From positions 890,297-954,296 of the forward strand of contig CAJJDP010000003.1 in assembly GCA_905182995.1 (NCBI GenBank): a DNA stretch of 64,000 nt, given 5' to 3'. Origin of the DNA: Paramecium octaurelia (Eukaryota > Ciliophora > Oligohymenophorea > Peniculida > Parameciidae). The position numbers and the translations under genes are program-made. Every line of letters begins with the position of its first letter. Position 1 is the first letter of the stretch. The notes below the pieces were generated by a model. It had not been told where the DNA came from, ran no database searches, and saw only the letters and a list, made by a program, of their open reading frames with translations. This document shows, one piece after another, positions 52,619 through 63,079 of this stretch.

Positions 52619-54208
52619 ATGAGTGAGCTGAACCATGGTAAACGACTGTTAATCTCTTCTGAATTACCAGAAAATCCAATCGCCACTAAAATGACTTTAA
52701 AAGAAGATAAGACTTGTGGAGGAAGATTTAGATGGAATTTGATTATAAATGCCTTAATGATAGCTATGGCAGCCTTTCCTTTCTATATTCCCTTAGAAGC
52801 CACTTTGGGAGTTAATTGTTTTTATGCTTCATTATGGTTGTTATTTACGTTTTTGGCTGCCAATACTTTAACTAAAATACACAGGACAATTAAAAAGGTA
52901 AGTATTGGCTAAGAGTAGCCTCCAACTCCTTCTCCTATTAAATTTATTTTGATAACATTTCTTTACAAAGAACCTCTAGAATTACTTTTGAAAACCCTTC
53001 AAAATGTCTCTCAACAAAGGATTGCTAAGGAAATAGTTATGGTAGTATGTATGGAAGAAAAAACTCCAGATAAGGAATCAAAAATAAATGCTGTATTTGA
53101 ATAATTTACAAGTTTGTTTGGCTAACTTATAATTACAGTACATCCCTATGGTACTCCAGGAGAAATCCCAGGCAAGTGTTCTAATAATAATTATGGAATT
53201 AGATCCGTCTATGCTCATTTAAGGTAAAGCGAACCAAACTTTGATCCGAACAAATACTTTGTAACTAACTTTGATGTTGATACCATATTTCACAAAAATT
53301 TTCTTGATATCCAAATGATGAATATCCTCAAAGAGAAAGACAGAAATAATTTTGTTTGGTAACCAGTTCTATTTTATAACTGGGGACTTGATAAACTTAG
53401 TGTTTTTACAAGAATTACAGGATTAGCTAGAAATATGCTTATGATGGGAGCACTTATACCATTTAATATAAACATTATGAGTGTGTATACTGCTTCCTTA
53501 TAATTATACATTGAAGGAGATTTTTGTCATCCAACTTACCAAATGGAAGATATAATTTGTTATATAAGATGGAAGACATTGAGCAAAAGATGTCTTAAGA
53601 TTGAACCTATTTATTGTCCTACTATTTCAGGTCCTACATCAGGTTCAAATATGTGGTAAGAGTTTGTCGAATGGGTCAGATAAAATAAGAGGTGGAGCGT
53701 AGGATCGGCTGAAGTTTTCCATTACTTTATTATAAAAGCTCCAAGAATCTAGTTTTGCTCTGCTTTTTTATGGGCTTGCAATTATCTCAATTATTACGCA
53801 TCCTTTATTTGTGTTTAAAGCTTGCTATTAATTACAACTACAATTAGACTCTTTGTAATGGAAAGCGATCCTGTGCTTTAGCAATATTTCTGCATACCAC
53901 TTATTGTGGTTTATATTTGCCTCTTTTTTATGATATTCATGAATAAACTAGCGGTAAAATATCTTCTAAAGGACATTGTAATTGAAATAATCCCAATTTG
54001 GAAAGATTTCATTCATTGGATATTAAGTCTTATAGTATAGGTTGGATACGGACTCACAGTATTTTATGGATTTTGGGAAATTTTCTTTTGTGGAAAAGGG
54101 GTCTGCACTCATGAACCATCAAAGAAAAAAGTGCTTGATAACATTGTCAAGCGCAAAGATGAAACAGCAATTGAAGTACATTAATTATAAAGTGAAAGAC
54201 AGGCATGA
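52619..54208 (+). CDS. Family 2 membrane glycosyltransferase
   Basis: An intronless frame of 529 residues. Two hydrophobic segments near the N-terminus (LIINALMIAMAAFPFYIPL and FYASLWLLFTFLAANTL) precede the catalytic domain. It has IKFILITFLYKEPLELLLKTL at the start of the GT-A fold, the metal-binding DVD at residues 219-221 (TNFDVDTIFH), an ED pair in TYQMEDIICYIRW and the processive-enzyme motif QNKRW (Q..RW). Several membrane helices follow (ASFICVQSLLLITTTIRLF, IPLIVVYICLFFMIFM, WILSLIVQVGYGLTVFYGF). This is the layout of cellulose/chitin/hyaluronan-synthase-like enzymes, which make beta-linked polysaccharide at a membrane. The sugar donor cannot be told from sequence. A cyst-wall or surface polysaccharide would be plausible. 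Confidence 0.82.
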
Positions 54209-55316
54209 ATATATATAATTTTTGATAAGAAGCTACATTATTTTTATTTGAATTTAAAGTTATTAAAAATGCTAATTATTTTGTTATTTAAAAAATAATT
54301 TTCATTCGTACTTCTAAAGAAAGCTAAGTCAAAAATAGGTATAATTATATCGAAGTTCGTTGTTATATATCCTACTTATAAAGAACATCTAAATTATAAC
54401 ATCTAAAAAGAATTCCAATTCATTTCCTTTGTTTAAATAAGTTGATTTATTTAGCTTAATAATTGTAATATTATTAAAGAAAAAAGTAACAGGTTTTTTA
54501 GAATATCTTTCAAAACAATATCAATATCAGCAGATTTGGATATTTAACTGTTTTTATGTGTCAATTTTTAACTTTTAGATAAGTGATAGATGGTAGACCT
54601 ATCAAAAGTAGCATTAAGAAATCGCAAATGTTCTCAATTAAATTAATGAGCATAACTTTATAAAGGTAATTGTTATATATGAATTCATAAAGAAATTAGA
54701 GATACTCTAATAAACAAGATACCAAAGGAGGCGATGGTTATCAAAATTTCAAAATTCCTAATAAACCTTGCAACTATAGATTCAGATTCTACTAAAGGTG
54801 AATCACATTCTTTATTTCCTAATTTATGAGTAGGCTGATCTGAAGACAAAATCTTATTGAAAATATTTTGGAAATGAGACTTGTAGATTAATTACTGAAT
54901 TGGCCTGAATTTAATTCCTTTTTTAAAAATACTTTTTTTGAAGCTCTATTAATCGATGATTTTACTAAGCTGTTTATAACTGTGTGAAATTCTCCTTCTT
55001 TAATTACGAAAAATAATGTTTATAATTGTCTAAAATTAAATGAATTCAAATGTGTCTAATTTTGTAACACTATTTATTGAGCCTGCAAATAATAATAGTA
55101 TTTTTGGTAAAACAATGACATCAACAACACCTGCATTATCATTCTCTTATTAGAATTCAACAACTAAATTACGTTGATAATTTATTTAAGAATCTAAACG
55201 TTTATAGAAATTATCTCCTAATAGATGTGTAATTTATTAAGTTTAAATTCCTAATTAGAATTAATATAAATAATTTTCTATATATTCCCAAAAAAAATTC
55301 TATTTTATTATTATTT
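54209..55316. other. AT-rich intergenic region
   Basis: About 1.1 kb with TGA in all frames. No supported gene or RNA was seen. Confidence 0.5.
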
Positions 55317-55629
55317 ATGGTTTTTTTTTCGATTACTTGTGATTATTCATTTGGAGCATTAAGTGGAAAAACTTTCCTAGTAGATGTTTAATAATCTCAA
55401 CCTAGAGTTAGAGATTTAAAAGTATAATGCTACTTTAATTAACTAGGAATAAATTAAATATTCGGTGGAGGAATTAGAAAACTTTGAAGTTGGTGTTATT
55501 TATTAAGGAAATCAACTAGATAATATGGACTTCTTGCCTGAGCTTGATATGTAAGAATAATATTCCATTAATGTTTAAATAACAAAGTTTGGAGAAAAGT
55601 AAAAACAGGATGATTGTAGTATGATGTGA
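55317..55629 (+). CDS. Ubiquitin-like protein without C-terminal GlyGly
   Basis: The 25-nt intron 55422-55446 gives an exact 95-residue frame. The fold reads like ubiquitin: LSGKTFLVDVQQSQPRVRDLK matches the first hairpin and start of the helix, VIYQGNQLDNMDFLPELDMQ matches the [20 protein letters not shown] region, and SINVQITKF is the last strand. The C-terminus is GEKQKQDDCSMM with no GlyGly, so it cannot be conjugated like ubiquitin unless processed in another way. It may be a non-conjugated UBL or a decaying paralogue. It stands alone in a gene-poor stretch. Confidence 0.6.
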
Positions 55630-56429
55630 TAACTATTTTAATATAGAAATATCATTTTTAGCCACAATCTTTATTTATTTAAAACTCACATCTGGTTCTA
55701 AGTTGAATTTTTTGTTAGAATTAAATAACTATTATAAAATCGAAGTAATAGTTACCTATATTAAACATATATAAATATCTGAAGTTCTAATGCCGTTCAA
55801 AAATTGTTTGTTGGTAAAAAATCATAAAAGTTCATAATTATCTTAAAAATTATAAAAATAACATTGAATTGAAACCAGACTAATACTATCTAAAAAAATG
55901 ATTCCTAAATAATTTATATCACATAAAGTCAAAAAAAATATTGAAATACTTTAAAAATTTATAAAACTGAAGAAATATTAAAATATTTTCATAATCCAAA
56001 AATTGCATAGAAAGCAAAATCCTAAATAATAGGTTCGTTATTCTTATCTAAAGATTATTTGATTGATTCTTCTTTTATTCTTATGAGATCTAAACTTAGT
56101 GAATTTTATATGTTAAAATATCAAATTTTAATTTACACCAAATAAATTATTAATAAAATGAATTCATATACATAATTTCCTTATTTAATAGCAAAATAGA
56201 TATGTGTCTAGCTTAGACCATTTACTTGCAAATATTATTTTGCAACATTATATCAAACTTTTGCCTCTCCATACTGCAACTAATTTTCTAGATGACACAT
56301 ATACTGTTTCTTTCTTTATTGAGACTCATATTAATGATGTACTTGTCGTTAATTTTAACAAACGTATTCTGAAACCTTGCACAACGATATCAAAACAAAT
56401 CACTAATTGTAATTTTTAGGATAGAACTG
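55630..56429. other. AT-rich region, nothing supported
   Basis: About 800 bp. A plus-strand ORF starts at 56204, but it runs antisense to coding-like minus-strand sequence and shows no domain. Confidence 0.4.
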
Positions 56430-58070
56430 CTATGACTAAAAAATTATATACTGATATATTGTTTCACTGAATGCAATCTTAATAAATGTAATTTCATCCT
56501 CAATGTGGATTCTCACATTAATAAAGAGTTCATATTTCACTTTAACTCGTAATTCATTAATAAAAGCATACTTAAATTAAACACCTGAATGTGCTGATTA
56601 AATTATTTTAAATTTTTTTCATATATCGTAACCAATTTGAATATCCTCTTTTTATCCTGATACAGGTAGTGTAAAACATCATCACTCAGATCAACTGATG
56701 GTTCGCTAGAGAAATAGCCACATAGGTTACAGAATCTACATAGTTAGAAACCATCATAGGTAAACCCATTAAACAGTTGTGTCTCGCTCATAGCTGCAAA
56801 CTCCAATATAAATCGGTCCCCAATCCATCTTTTTCATACCTAACAATTTAAAACATAGGTGAGTGGTTAATTATCCCAAAAATATCCATACTGGCCTTGT
56901 ATGAGAACTCTACATAGAGATCATGTGTAAGAAGCAAACCTTACTCAACAGTAAAGATTTTCTGCAAATTCTACAGTACAGAGGCTTGCTCAGCCTTAAC
57001 AAGTTAATTACCGTAAGGAAGGGAATTAAAGAAGACAATATCACACAATCCTTTAAAGCCTTTATAAACTATCATCATATAAGTCCACCAAGGTTTAAGT
57101 GTCTTCAAATCCAATTTCCTAATTAATATTCCTTAGATAATAGAAGAGTTATTTTCAAATATTAGATCAATCTTTTATTCATTCTATTAAGAAATTTAAA
57201 CATGTCCCCTTTATTTAAAGAGAGATTAGCTCTATATATATTGATATTGTGGTCAATGAAGGAGTCATATCTTTCCTTTTGAATTTAATTAATTTATTTA
57301 ATTGGCTGGATAGAGACACTATTCGCTGAGTTTGAAATTCTGATCCTCCAATATTAAACCTCAAAAAAAAAAGGCTTGATGTTAATCTTATGGTTCTTAA
57401 GATAATCTTACGGAAAAGAGAATTTCCTGTTCACGATTATTTATCTATCCTATTCAGAGGCCCTTCCAAGCCAGAGTCCTCTAGCAGATGTATTTAATTC
57501 TCTTTTGCCAAAATAATCTATTTAATTCCTAAATTTCTTAGATATTTTGATCAAGTTAGAAATCATTAACATGCCAGCTACCTGGTTACTTTCCTTAAGG
57601 GTATTAACCTCCCCTTATAATTTTTCAATATCAAGTCTAGAAGAGGCTTATTTTTGGAAAATAGCTCTTTTTCCCGCATCCTAAGAGTAGGAGGTAATAG
57701 GAATGTTTTAAAGTAAATTTTACTTAAAATCAGGAGAGTTAACAATTCCCATTTATTTCCTTTAATTAAGATCTCTCAAAAACAGATTCTTCTGTTTCCA
57801 TGACTCTATTATAAATAAAAAGCTTTCTTTTTTAAACTTCTTCACTTTAAAGAAATGGTAGGTCTGAATTTTCCAATAATACATCCTCCAAAGTTTGATA
57901 AATTTCTATCTAAGATTTATCCTTAGCAAATGTTTAGGTTAACTTTTTTCTCCAATTTACCTGGCGCGTTAATTAGGATTTCATTCCTATCTCATAGGTC
58001 TCTTTAAATTAATCTATAAATTCAAATAATTGATTAATTATATGGAGATTGAATCATTAATATAGTAAAT
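56430..58070 (-). CDS. Multi-exon or frameshifted gene, function unknown (model incomplete)
   Basis: Several coding-like stretches lie on this strand in different frames. The 5' part (58050-57770) reads FEFIDQFKETYEIGMKSQLT, then KDKSQIEIYQTLEDVLLENS. The middle (57700-57400) is helical (SRLDIEKLQGEVNTLKES). The 3' part (57110-56600) reads EQASVLQNLQKIFTVEQGLL, HDLYVEFSYKASMDIFGII and then LCRFCNLCGYFSSEPSVDLS, with a double CxxC. A plausible 21-nt intron lies near 57730-57750. Between 57130 and 57380 the frames do not join by any intron I can find, and a run of ten or so T (on this strand) near 57361-57371 is a likely spot for a sequencing frameshift. It could be one gene, two genes or a pseudogene. 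Limits are approximate. Confidence 0.4.
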
Positions 58071-58290
58071 TAATGGATTGTGTGGCTGTGTTTGTTAAAA
58101 AATTATTATGTATTTAAATTCAATATTCATAAGAATCTTGATATGCGAAAGTATATGTGAGTTGTCCATATTATAATTCACATCTTAATTAATTTTAACT
58201 TCTTCCTTATAAAAATGTGCAAGACACTTTCAGGTTTATAATATAAATTCAAAATACAATTATATAAATAAATTATTATTTTTTTTTTAA

Positions 58291-60811
58291 ATGACGAGAA
58301 TGAATTGCAAAAAAGAGTGGGATGAAGATTTATATACGATTTTGGCTTTCTCTTAGGCTATCGATGAAGCAGTCTTCCCTATCCTAATTAGAATATTAAA
58401 AAGAGAGAAAATTGAAGACTGTCTAGAATTTCTCTCTTAAGATCGAAATCTAGAGTAAGTCGAATAAGAAATATAAAAGGTAAAATAATATTACAAATTA
58501 TAAGGAATATATGTTGAATGTGGAAAAAAATCACATTAAGTAAATTAAAGATGCTCTCAAAAAAATTAAGGATCATGAATTTAATGAACTAAATTACTCG
58601 ATAAATAAATATGAAGAAAATAAATAAAATCTAATCGCAAAAATATCATAAGATAAGAAAATCATAGAATTTCTAAAATTCTTCGTTTATCTTACAGCCT
58701 TAGATGAGAGATACATATAGTGTGGATCAAATTCTCTTCATTTATTAGTTTAAATGAAGATTGACTTAAGAGAATAATCTTTTGAAAATATTAGAATTAA
58801 AAATACCACACTCTAAGGAGCAAATTTCTTGAGATGTGACTTAAGTGGAACTAAATTTGAAAATGTCAATATTAGTGGATTGAATCTGAATGAAACCAAA
58901 TTAGTTAATTGTAAGTGGAGGAATTTAGGCATAAATGAGGAAATTAAGTTATATGGTCATGGTAATAAGGTCAATTAAGTAATTTTTTCTTCAAACTGGA
59001 GATAATTGGCTTCTTGCAGTGATGATAAATCGATTAGATTATGGGATATTAAGACAGGAAAAATATCATTTGTAATATAAGAAAAGAGGTAGGTAGAGTC
59101 GGTTTGCTTCTCACCCTAAGAGACTATGATTGCTTCTTGCAGTGGCACATTTGTGTTTATATGGAATCTTAAAATAAGAAAGCACATACATAAATTAAAA
59201 GATCATAGTGATTTGGTTAGATCAGTATGTTTCTCTCCTGATGGTGCTGCATTAGCATCTTGTGGTTATGATAAGTCTATACGTTTATGGGATGTTAAGA
59301 CAGGATAATAAAAAGTCAAATTAGATGGTCATTCAAGTTCAGTTAATTCTATTTGTTACTCTCCTGATGGTACTACATTAGCATCTGGTAGTGATGATAA
59401 CTCTATCCGTTTGTGGGATTTTAAGACAGGGTAATAAAAAGCCAAATTAAATGGTCATTCAAGTAATGTTAGTTCTGTGTGTTTCTCTCCTGATGGTACT
59501 ACATTAGCATCTGGTAGTTATGATAAATCTATCCGTTTGTGGGATGTTAAGACAAGATAATAAAAAGCCAAATTAAATGGTCATTCAAAATTGGTTAATT
59601 CAGTATGCTTCTCTCCTGATGGTACTAAATTAGCATCTGGCAGTGGTGATAGCACTATCCGTTTATGGGATGTTCAGACAAGATAATAAAAAGCCAAATT
59701 AGATGGTCATATAAGTGAAGTTCTATCAGTTTGCTTCTCTCCTGAAGGTACTACATTGACATCTGGTGGTTCAGATAAATCTATTCGTTTATGGGATATA
59801 AAAATAGGATAATAAAATGCTAAATTTGATGGTCATTCAAATTGGGTTAATTCAGTGTGCTTCTCTCCTGATGGTACTACATTAGCATCTGGCAGTTATG
59901 ATAATTCTATCCGTTTGTGGAATTTTAAGACAGGTTAATAAAAAGCCAAATTAGATGGTCATTCAAATCATGTCATTTCAGTCTGTTACTCTCCTGATGG
60001 TACCACAATAGCATCTGGTAGTTAAGATAACTCTATTTGCTTATGGGATGTTAAGACAGGATAATAAAAAGCCAAATTAGATGGTCATACAAGTGGAGTT
60101 CTATCAGTTTGTTTCTCTCCCGATGGTACTGCATTAGCATCTGGTAGTTCAGACAATTCTCTCCGTTTATGGGATATTAAGAAAGGATAATAAAGTGCCA
60201 AATTAGATGTTTATTTAAATTGGGTTAATTCAGTGTGTTTCTCTCCTGATGGTACTACATTAGCATCTGGTAGTTATGATAAGTCTATCCGTTTGTGGGA
60301 TGTTAAGACAGTGTAATAAAAAGCTAAATTAGATGGTCATTCAAATTGGGTTAATTCGATATGTTTCTCTCCTGATGGTACTACATTAGCATCTGGTAGT
60401 TATGATAAATCTATCCGTTTGTGGGATCTTAAGACAGGATAATAAATAGCCAAATTAGATGGTCATTCAAATCATGTTAAATCAGTTTGTTTCTCTCCTA
60501 ATGGTATTGTATTAGCATCTGGTGGTTCTGATAACTTTATTTGCTTATGGGATGTTAAGACAAGATAATAAAAAACTAAATTAGATGGCCATACAAATGG
60601 AATTCTATCAGTTTGTTTCTCTCTGGATGGTACAACATTAGCATCTGGTAGTTCAGATAATTCTATCCGTTTATGGGATTTAGAGAAATCAGAGGGGATT
60701 CTACCTCAAGATCATTGTTACCAAGATCCTCTTTTTTAGTTTAAAATTCCACTTTAAAGTCCTTCAAATTTATAACATGGTATTAGTTTTATAATGATTA
60801 GCTAACATTGA
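58291..60811 (+). CDS. Pentapeptide-repeat plus WD40-repeat protein
   Basis: One intron (58480-58504, 25 nt) gives an exact 831-residue frame. The first ~150 residues are charged and helical. A short pentapeptide-like block follows ([20 protein letters not shown], about residues 175-200). From ~58950 to 60690 there are about 14 WD40 repeats of 42 residues ([34 protein letters not shown]). They would form two seven-bladed propellers acting as a protein-binding platform. The repeats are nearly identical at the DNA level, with a 126-bp period, so recent homogenisation or expansion is likely. The C-terminal ~50 residues are not repetitive. Partner and pathway are unknown. Confidence 0.88.
59196..60690 (+). 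repeat. Tandem 126-bp WD40-coding repeats
   Basis: About 12 successive units share long near-identical stretches such as TTCTCTCCTGATGGTACTAC and ATCCGTTTGTGGGAT at a steady 126-bp spacing, mostly with silent or single-residue differences. Such arrays can mis-assemble or change copy number. Confidence 0.85.
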
Positions 60812-60829
60812 TCGTACAATAATCAGAAT

Positions 60830-61640
60830 ATGTCAAAATCCAATTTTGGAAGTCAAAGGAGCTTTAATCTTAAAAGGAGAATTTGTGAATTTTTAAGGTG
60901 TAGATTTACTATATTTGTTCAAATCTAAAGGTAGTTTGAATTTAGAGAACAAAATTCTATAGAAAAAAAGTTGATTATTAACAATATTCAATAACAATTA
61001 AATTAATTAAATTAGTCTGTGATTACTTTCATCACTAGGATTTCCATAACAATAATTTCTCAAGTTTTATTAATTTCATATAAAGATCTTAATCTTTTCC
61101 AAAGCTCAAGCGTATTTCATATTTTGACTTGATAGGAATGCAGACATTTGTTTAAACAATGCATATGCTACATTTATAGGAAGCATTTATTGTACATTGC
61201 TTGTCAATTATAGTTAAATATCTCTTGTAAATTTTATTATCAGATCCTATTGAAAAAATATTAATGATAAGTTGGAATTGAATACTTAATGGGAAGATTT
61301 TCAAAATCTATGCTGAGGTTAATTAAATCAAGAAGAATTTTATAGAAGATTAGTTTAAATTGATAATGCTATGAATAGTGATTGAAGCAATTAGTAAAAG
61401 TACCTAAGATTATAAATTGCTTAAAAGAGTTATGGAAGCTGAATTATAATTAGATAATAAAATATATCATCATTTACTAAAGCAGAATTTAATAAATGCA
61501 ATCCAATTAACCTCAAAACATAATCTCGAATAAAAGTTTTAATATATATTATCTCAAGAGAAGAAAAAGGAAAGAAAGTCTATGAGAAAAGGAACTTAAT
61601 AATGATATAGTAACAATAACTGTGAAAATATTATTTTATT
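60830..61640 (+). pseudogene. Decayed gene fragment after the WD40 gene
   Basis: Coding-like pieces are interrupted by several in-frame TGA codons. MSKSNFGSQRSFNLKRRICE opens a 100-codon frame, followed by a hydrophobic piece (AYATFIGSIYCTLLVNYS), then NDKLELNTQWEDFQNLC and QLNQEEFYRRLVQIDNAMNS. At least four TGA stops in the last part cannot be removed as introns, which suggests a relic of a membrane protein or of a WD40-gene neighbour. A functional gene with unrecognised introns is less likely. Confidence 0.4.
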
Positions 61641-61744
61641 AATCAAAACCATATTTATTCTTTCAAAAAAAAAGGGCATAAATTAATTAAGGAAAAAAGA
61701 TAGTTTGATCAGATTCATTTTATAATAACGCAATTATTTTCATT

Positions 61745-62960
61745 TCATGTTTTATTCTTGTTTCTAATTACAATTTGTTACTTTATATTTGAAATGGTGG
61801 CAAAATATTGCTAAAATCTGTAAATTTAAGATAAATGGAATATTTGTTCAATTTCAAGTACCTTATCATAATAAATAATTGCTTCTTCATACTGTTATGA
61901 AAATTGTAAGCATTCTCCTAGAGAAATAGAAATATAATGAACCTTTTAAGTATAAAGAATAATGTCTAGTTGGATCACAACTCAATGCTTAGTTAATAAA
62001 TTTAAGTGCTTCTTCATATTCACTTTATCCCTGTAATGATCACCTATTTTAGAAATTTTGAATGACATTTCGTTTGTAATTAATAGTCATGCTTTGAATC
62101 AATTGATAAAGCCTTATCAGTCCATATAATTGCATCTTTGTAATTATGTAGCCATTTTAAACACTTAGCTAAAGCGTTTAAGCACAGCTTTAATACCTTT
62201 TATAGTTAATGAATCGAAATCATGCGAATCAATCAACAAATCTTTATCAGCGTATATAATAGCATCTTTGTTATTATTCACACAATATATATTTAATTAT
62301 TATCATAATAATTTCATTAAACATCGAGATAACGCATGTACTTATAATTTTACTACCTTTTAAATATAATGAATCAAAATGATTTTGATCAATTAGTAAT
62401 GCAGCATCTAAGACATTGATTGCCTCTTCATATTCATCCTCATCATCATATAATTTGTATGCTAAATTAATGATTTGTATACCTTTTTAATGCGATTGTT
62501 TTACTTTTTTTATTGATCTAGTTTCAATTGATTAATTTATATTTTAATTTACTTGATCAATTTATGTGAATCTACTTCTAGCTGATTCATTAAATTGATT
62601 TTAATATCATCATATTGAATTATCCAATCCAATGCTTAATTAAATTATTTTGTATTTAATTATTACAACCTTTCTTAGAATAATGATATTTTGTTCTTAG
62701 CTCTTAGTTTAACTAATAAATTAATTCCTTAATCTCTTCTATCATAAAACCGAGATTAGCTTCTCACTTTATTGGTCAGTATTTTCAAACAAATCAATTA
62801 ATTCAAGCAAATTCTTTTAATCTATTGGATGAGCATCGTGATCTCCGTCCTAAAGAAATTAATGACAATAAACTCTATTAGCTTAACATTATTTATTTAA
62901 GCAGACTTATTCTATAAATTCATGTTATTCTTTATAGCATTTTACTCTAATAAAACTCAT
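61745..62960 (-). CDS. TPR-repeat protein with N-terminal B-box-like region (copy carrying a 26-bp deletion)
   Basis: The N-terminus MSFIRVKCYKEQHEFIEQVC has Cys/His spacing like a B-box (C..H, C..C, YC, H..H). A helical linker and several TPR units follow (YDDEDEYEEAINVLDAALLI, KDAIIWTDKALSIDSKHDY, SEYEEALKFINQALSCDPT, QYEEAIIYYDKVLEI). Introns recognised: 62635-62666, 62483-62504, 62169-62196 and 61918-61942; one near 62290-62345 is not resolved. At 62034-62035 this copy lacks 26 bp present in the other copy (63087-63112). That breaks the TPR frame here and leaves a TGA, so this version would be non-functional unless an unusual 13-nt piece were spliced out. TPR proteins act as interaction scaffolds. 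Confidence 0.65.
62027..62921. repeat. Direct repeat at third assembly join, copy 1
   Basis: It matches 63080-64000 apart from a 26-bp insertion in the second copy. The offset is 1053 before and 1079 after the insertion. The match reaches the window end, so the full repeat could extend to 63078. Confidence 0.88.
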
Positions 62961-63078
62961 TTATATTAATAATATTTCAAGTTATATTAATTCAATTCAA
63001 ATTGGTAATGTAAATATTCATTTACATTTATTAAAGATTTTAAGATTTATTTTATCATTATATAAGAATCTAAATTCT

Positions 63079-63079
63079 N
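63079..63079. other. Assembly join (single N)
   Basis: A single N followed at once by a repeat of sequence from about 1.05 kb upstream, the same pattern as at 32337. Confidence 0.85.
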
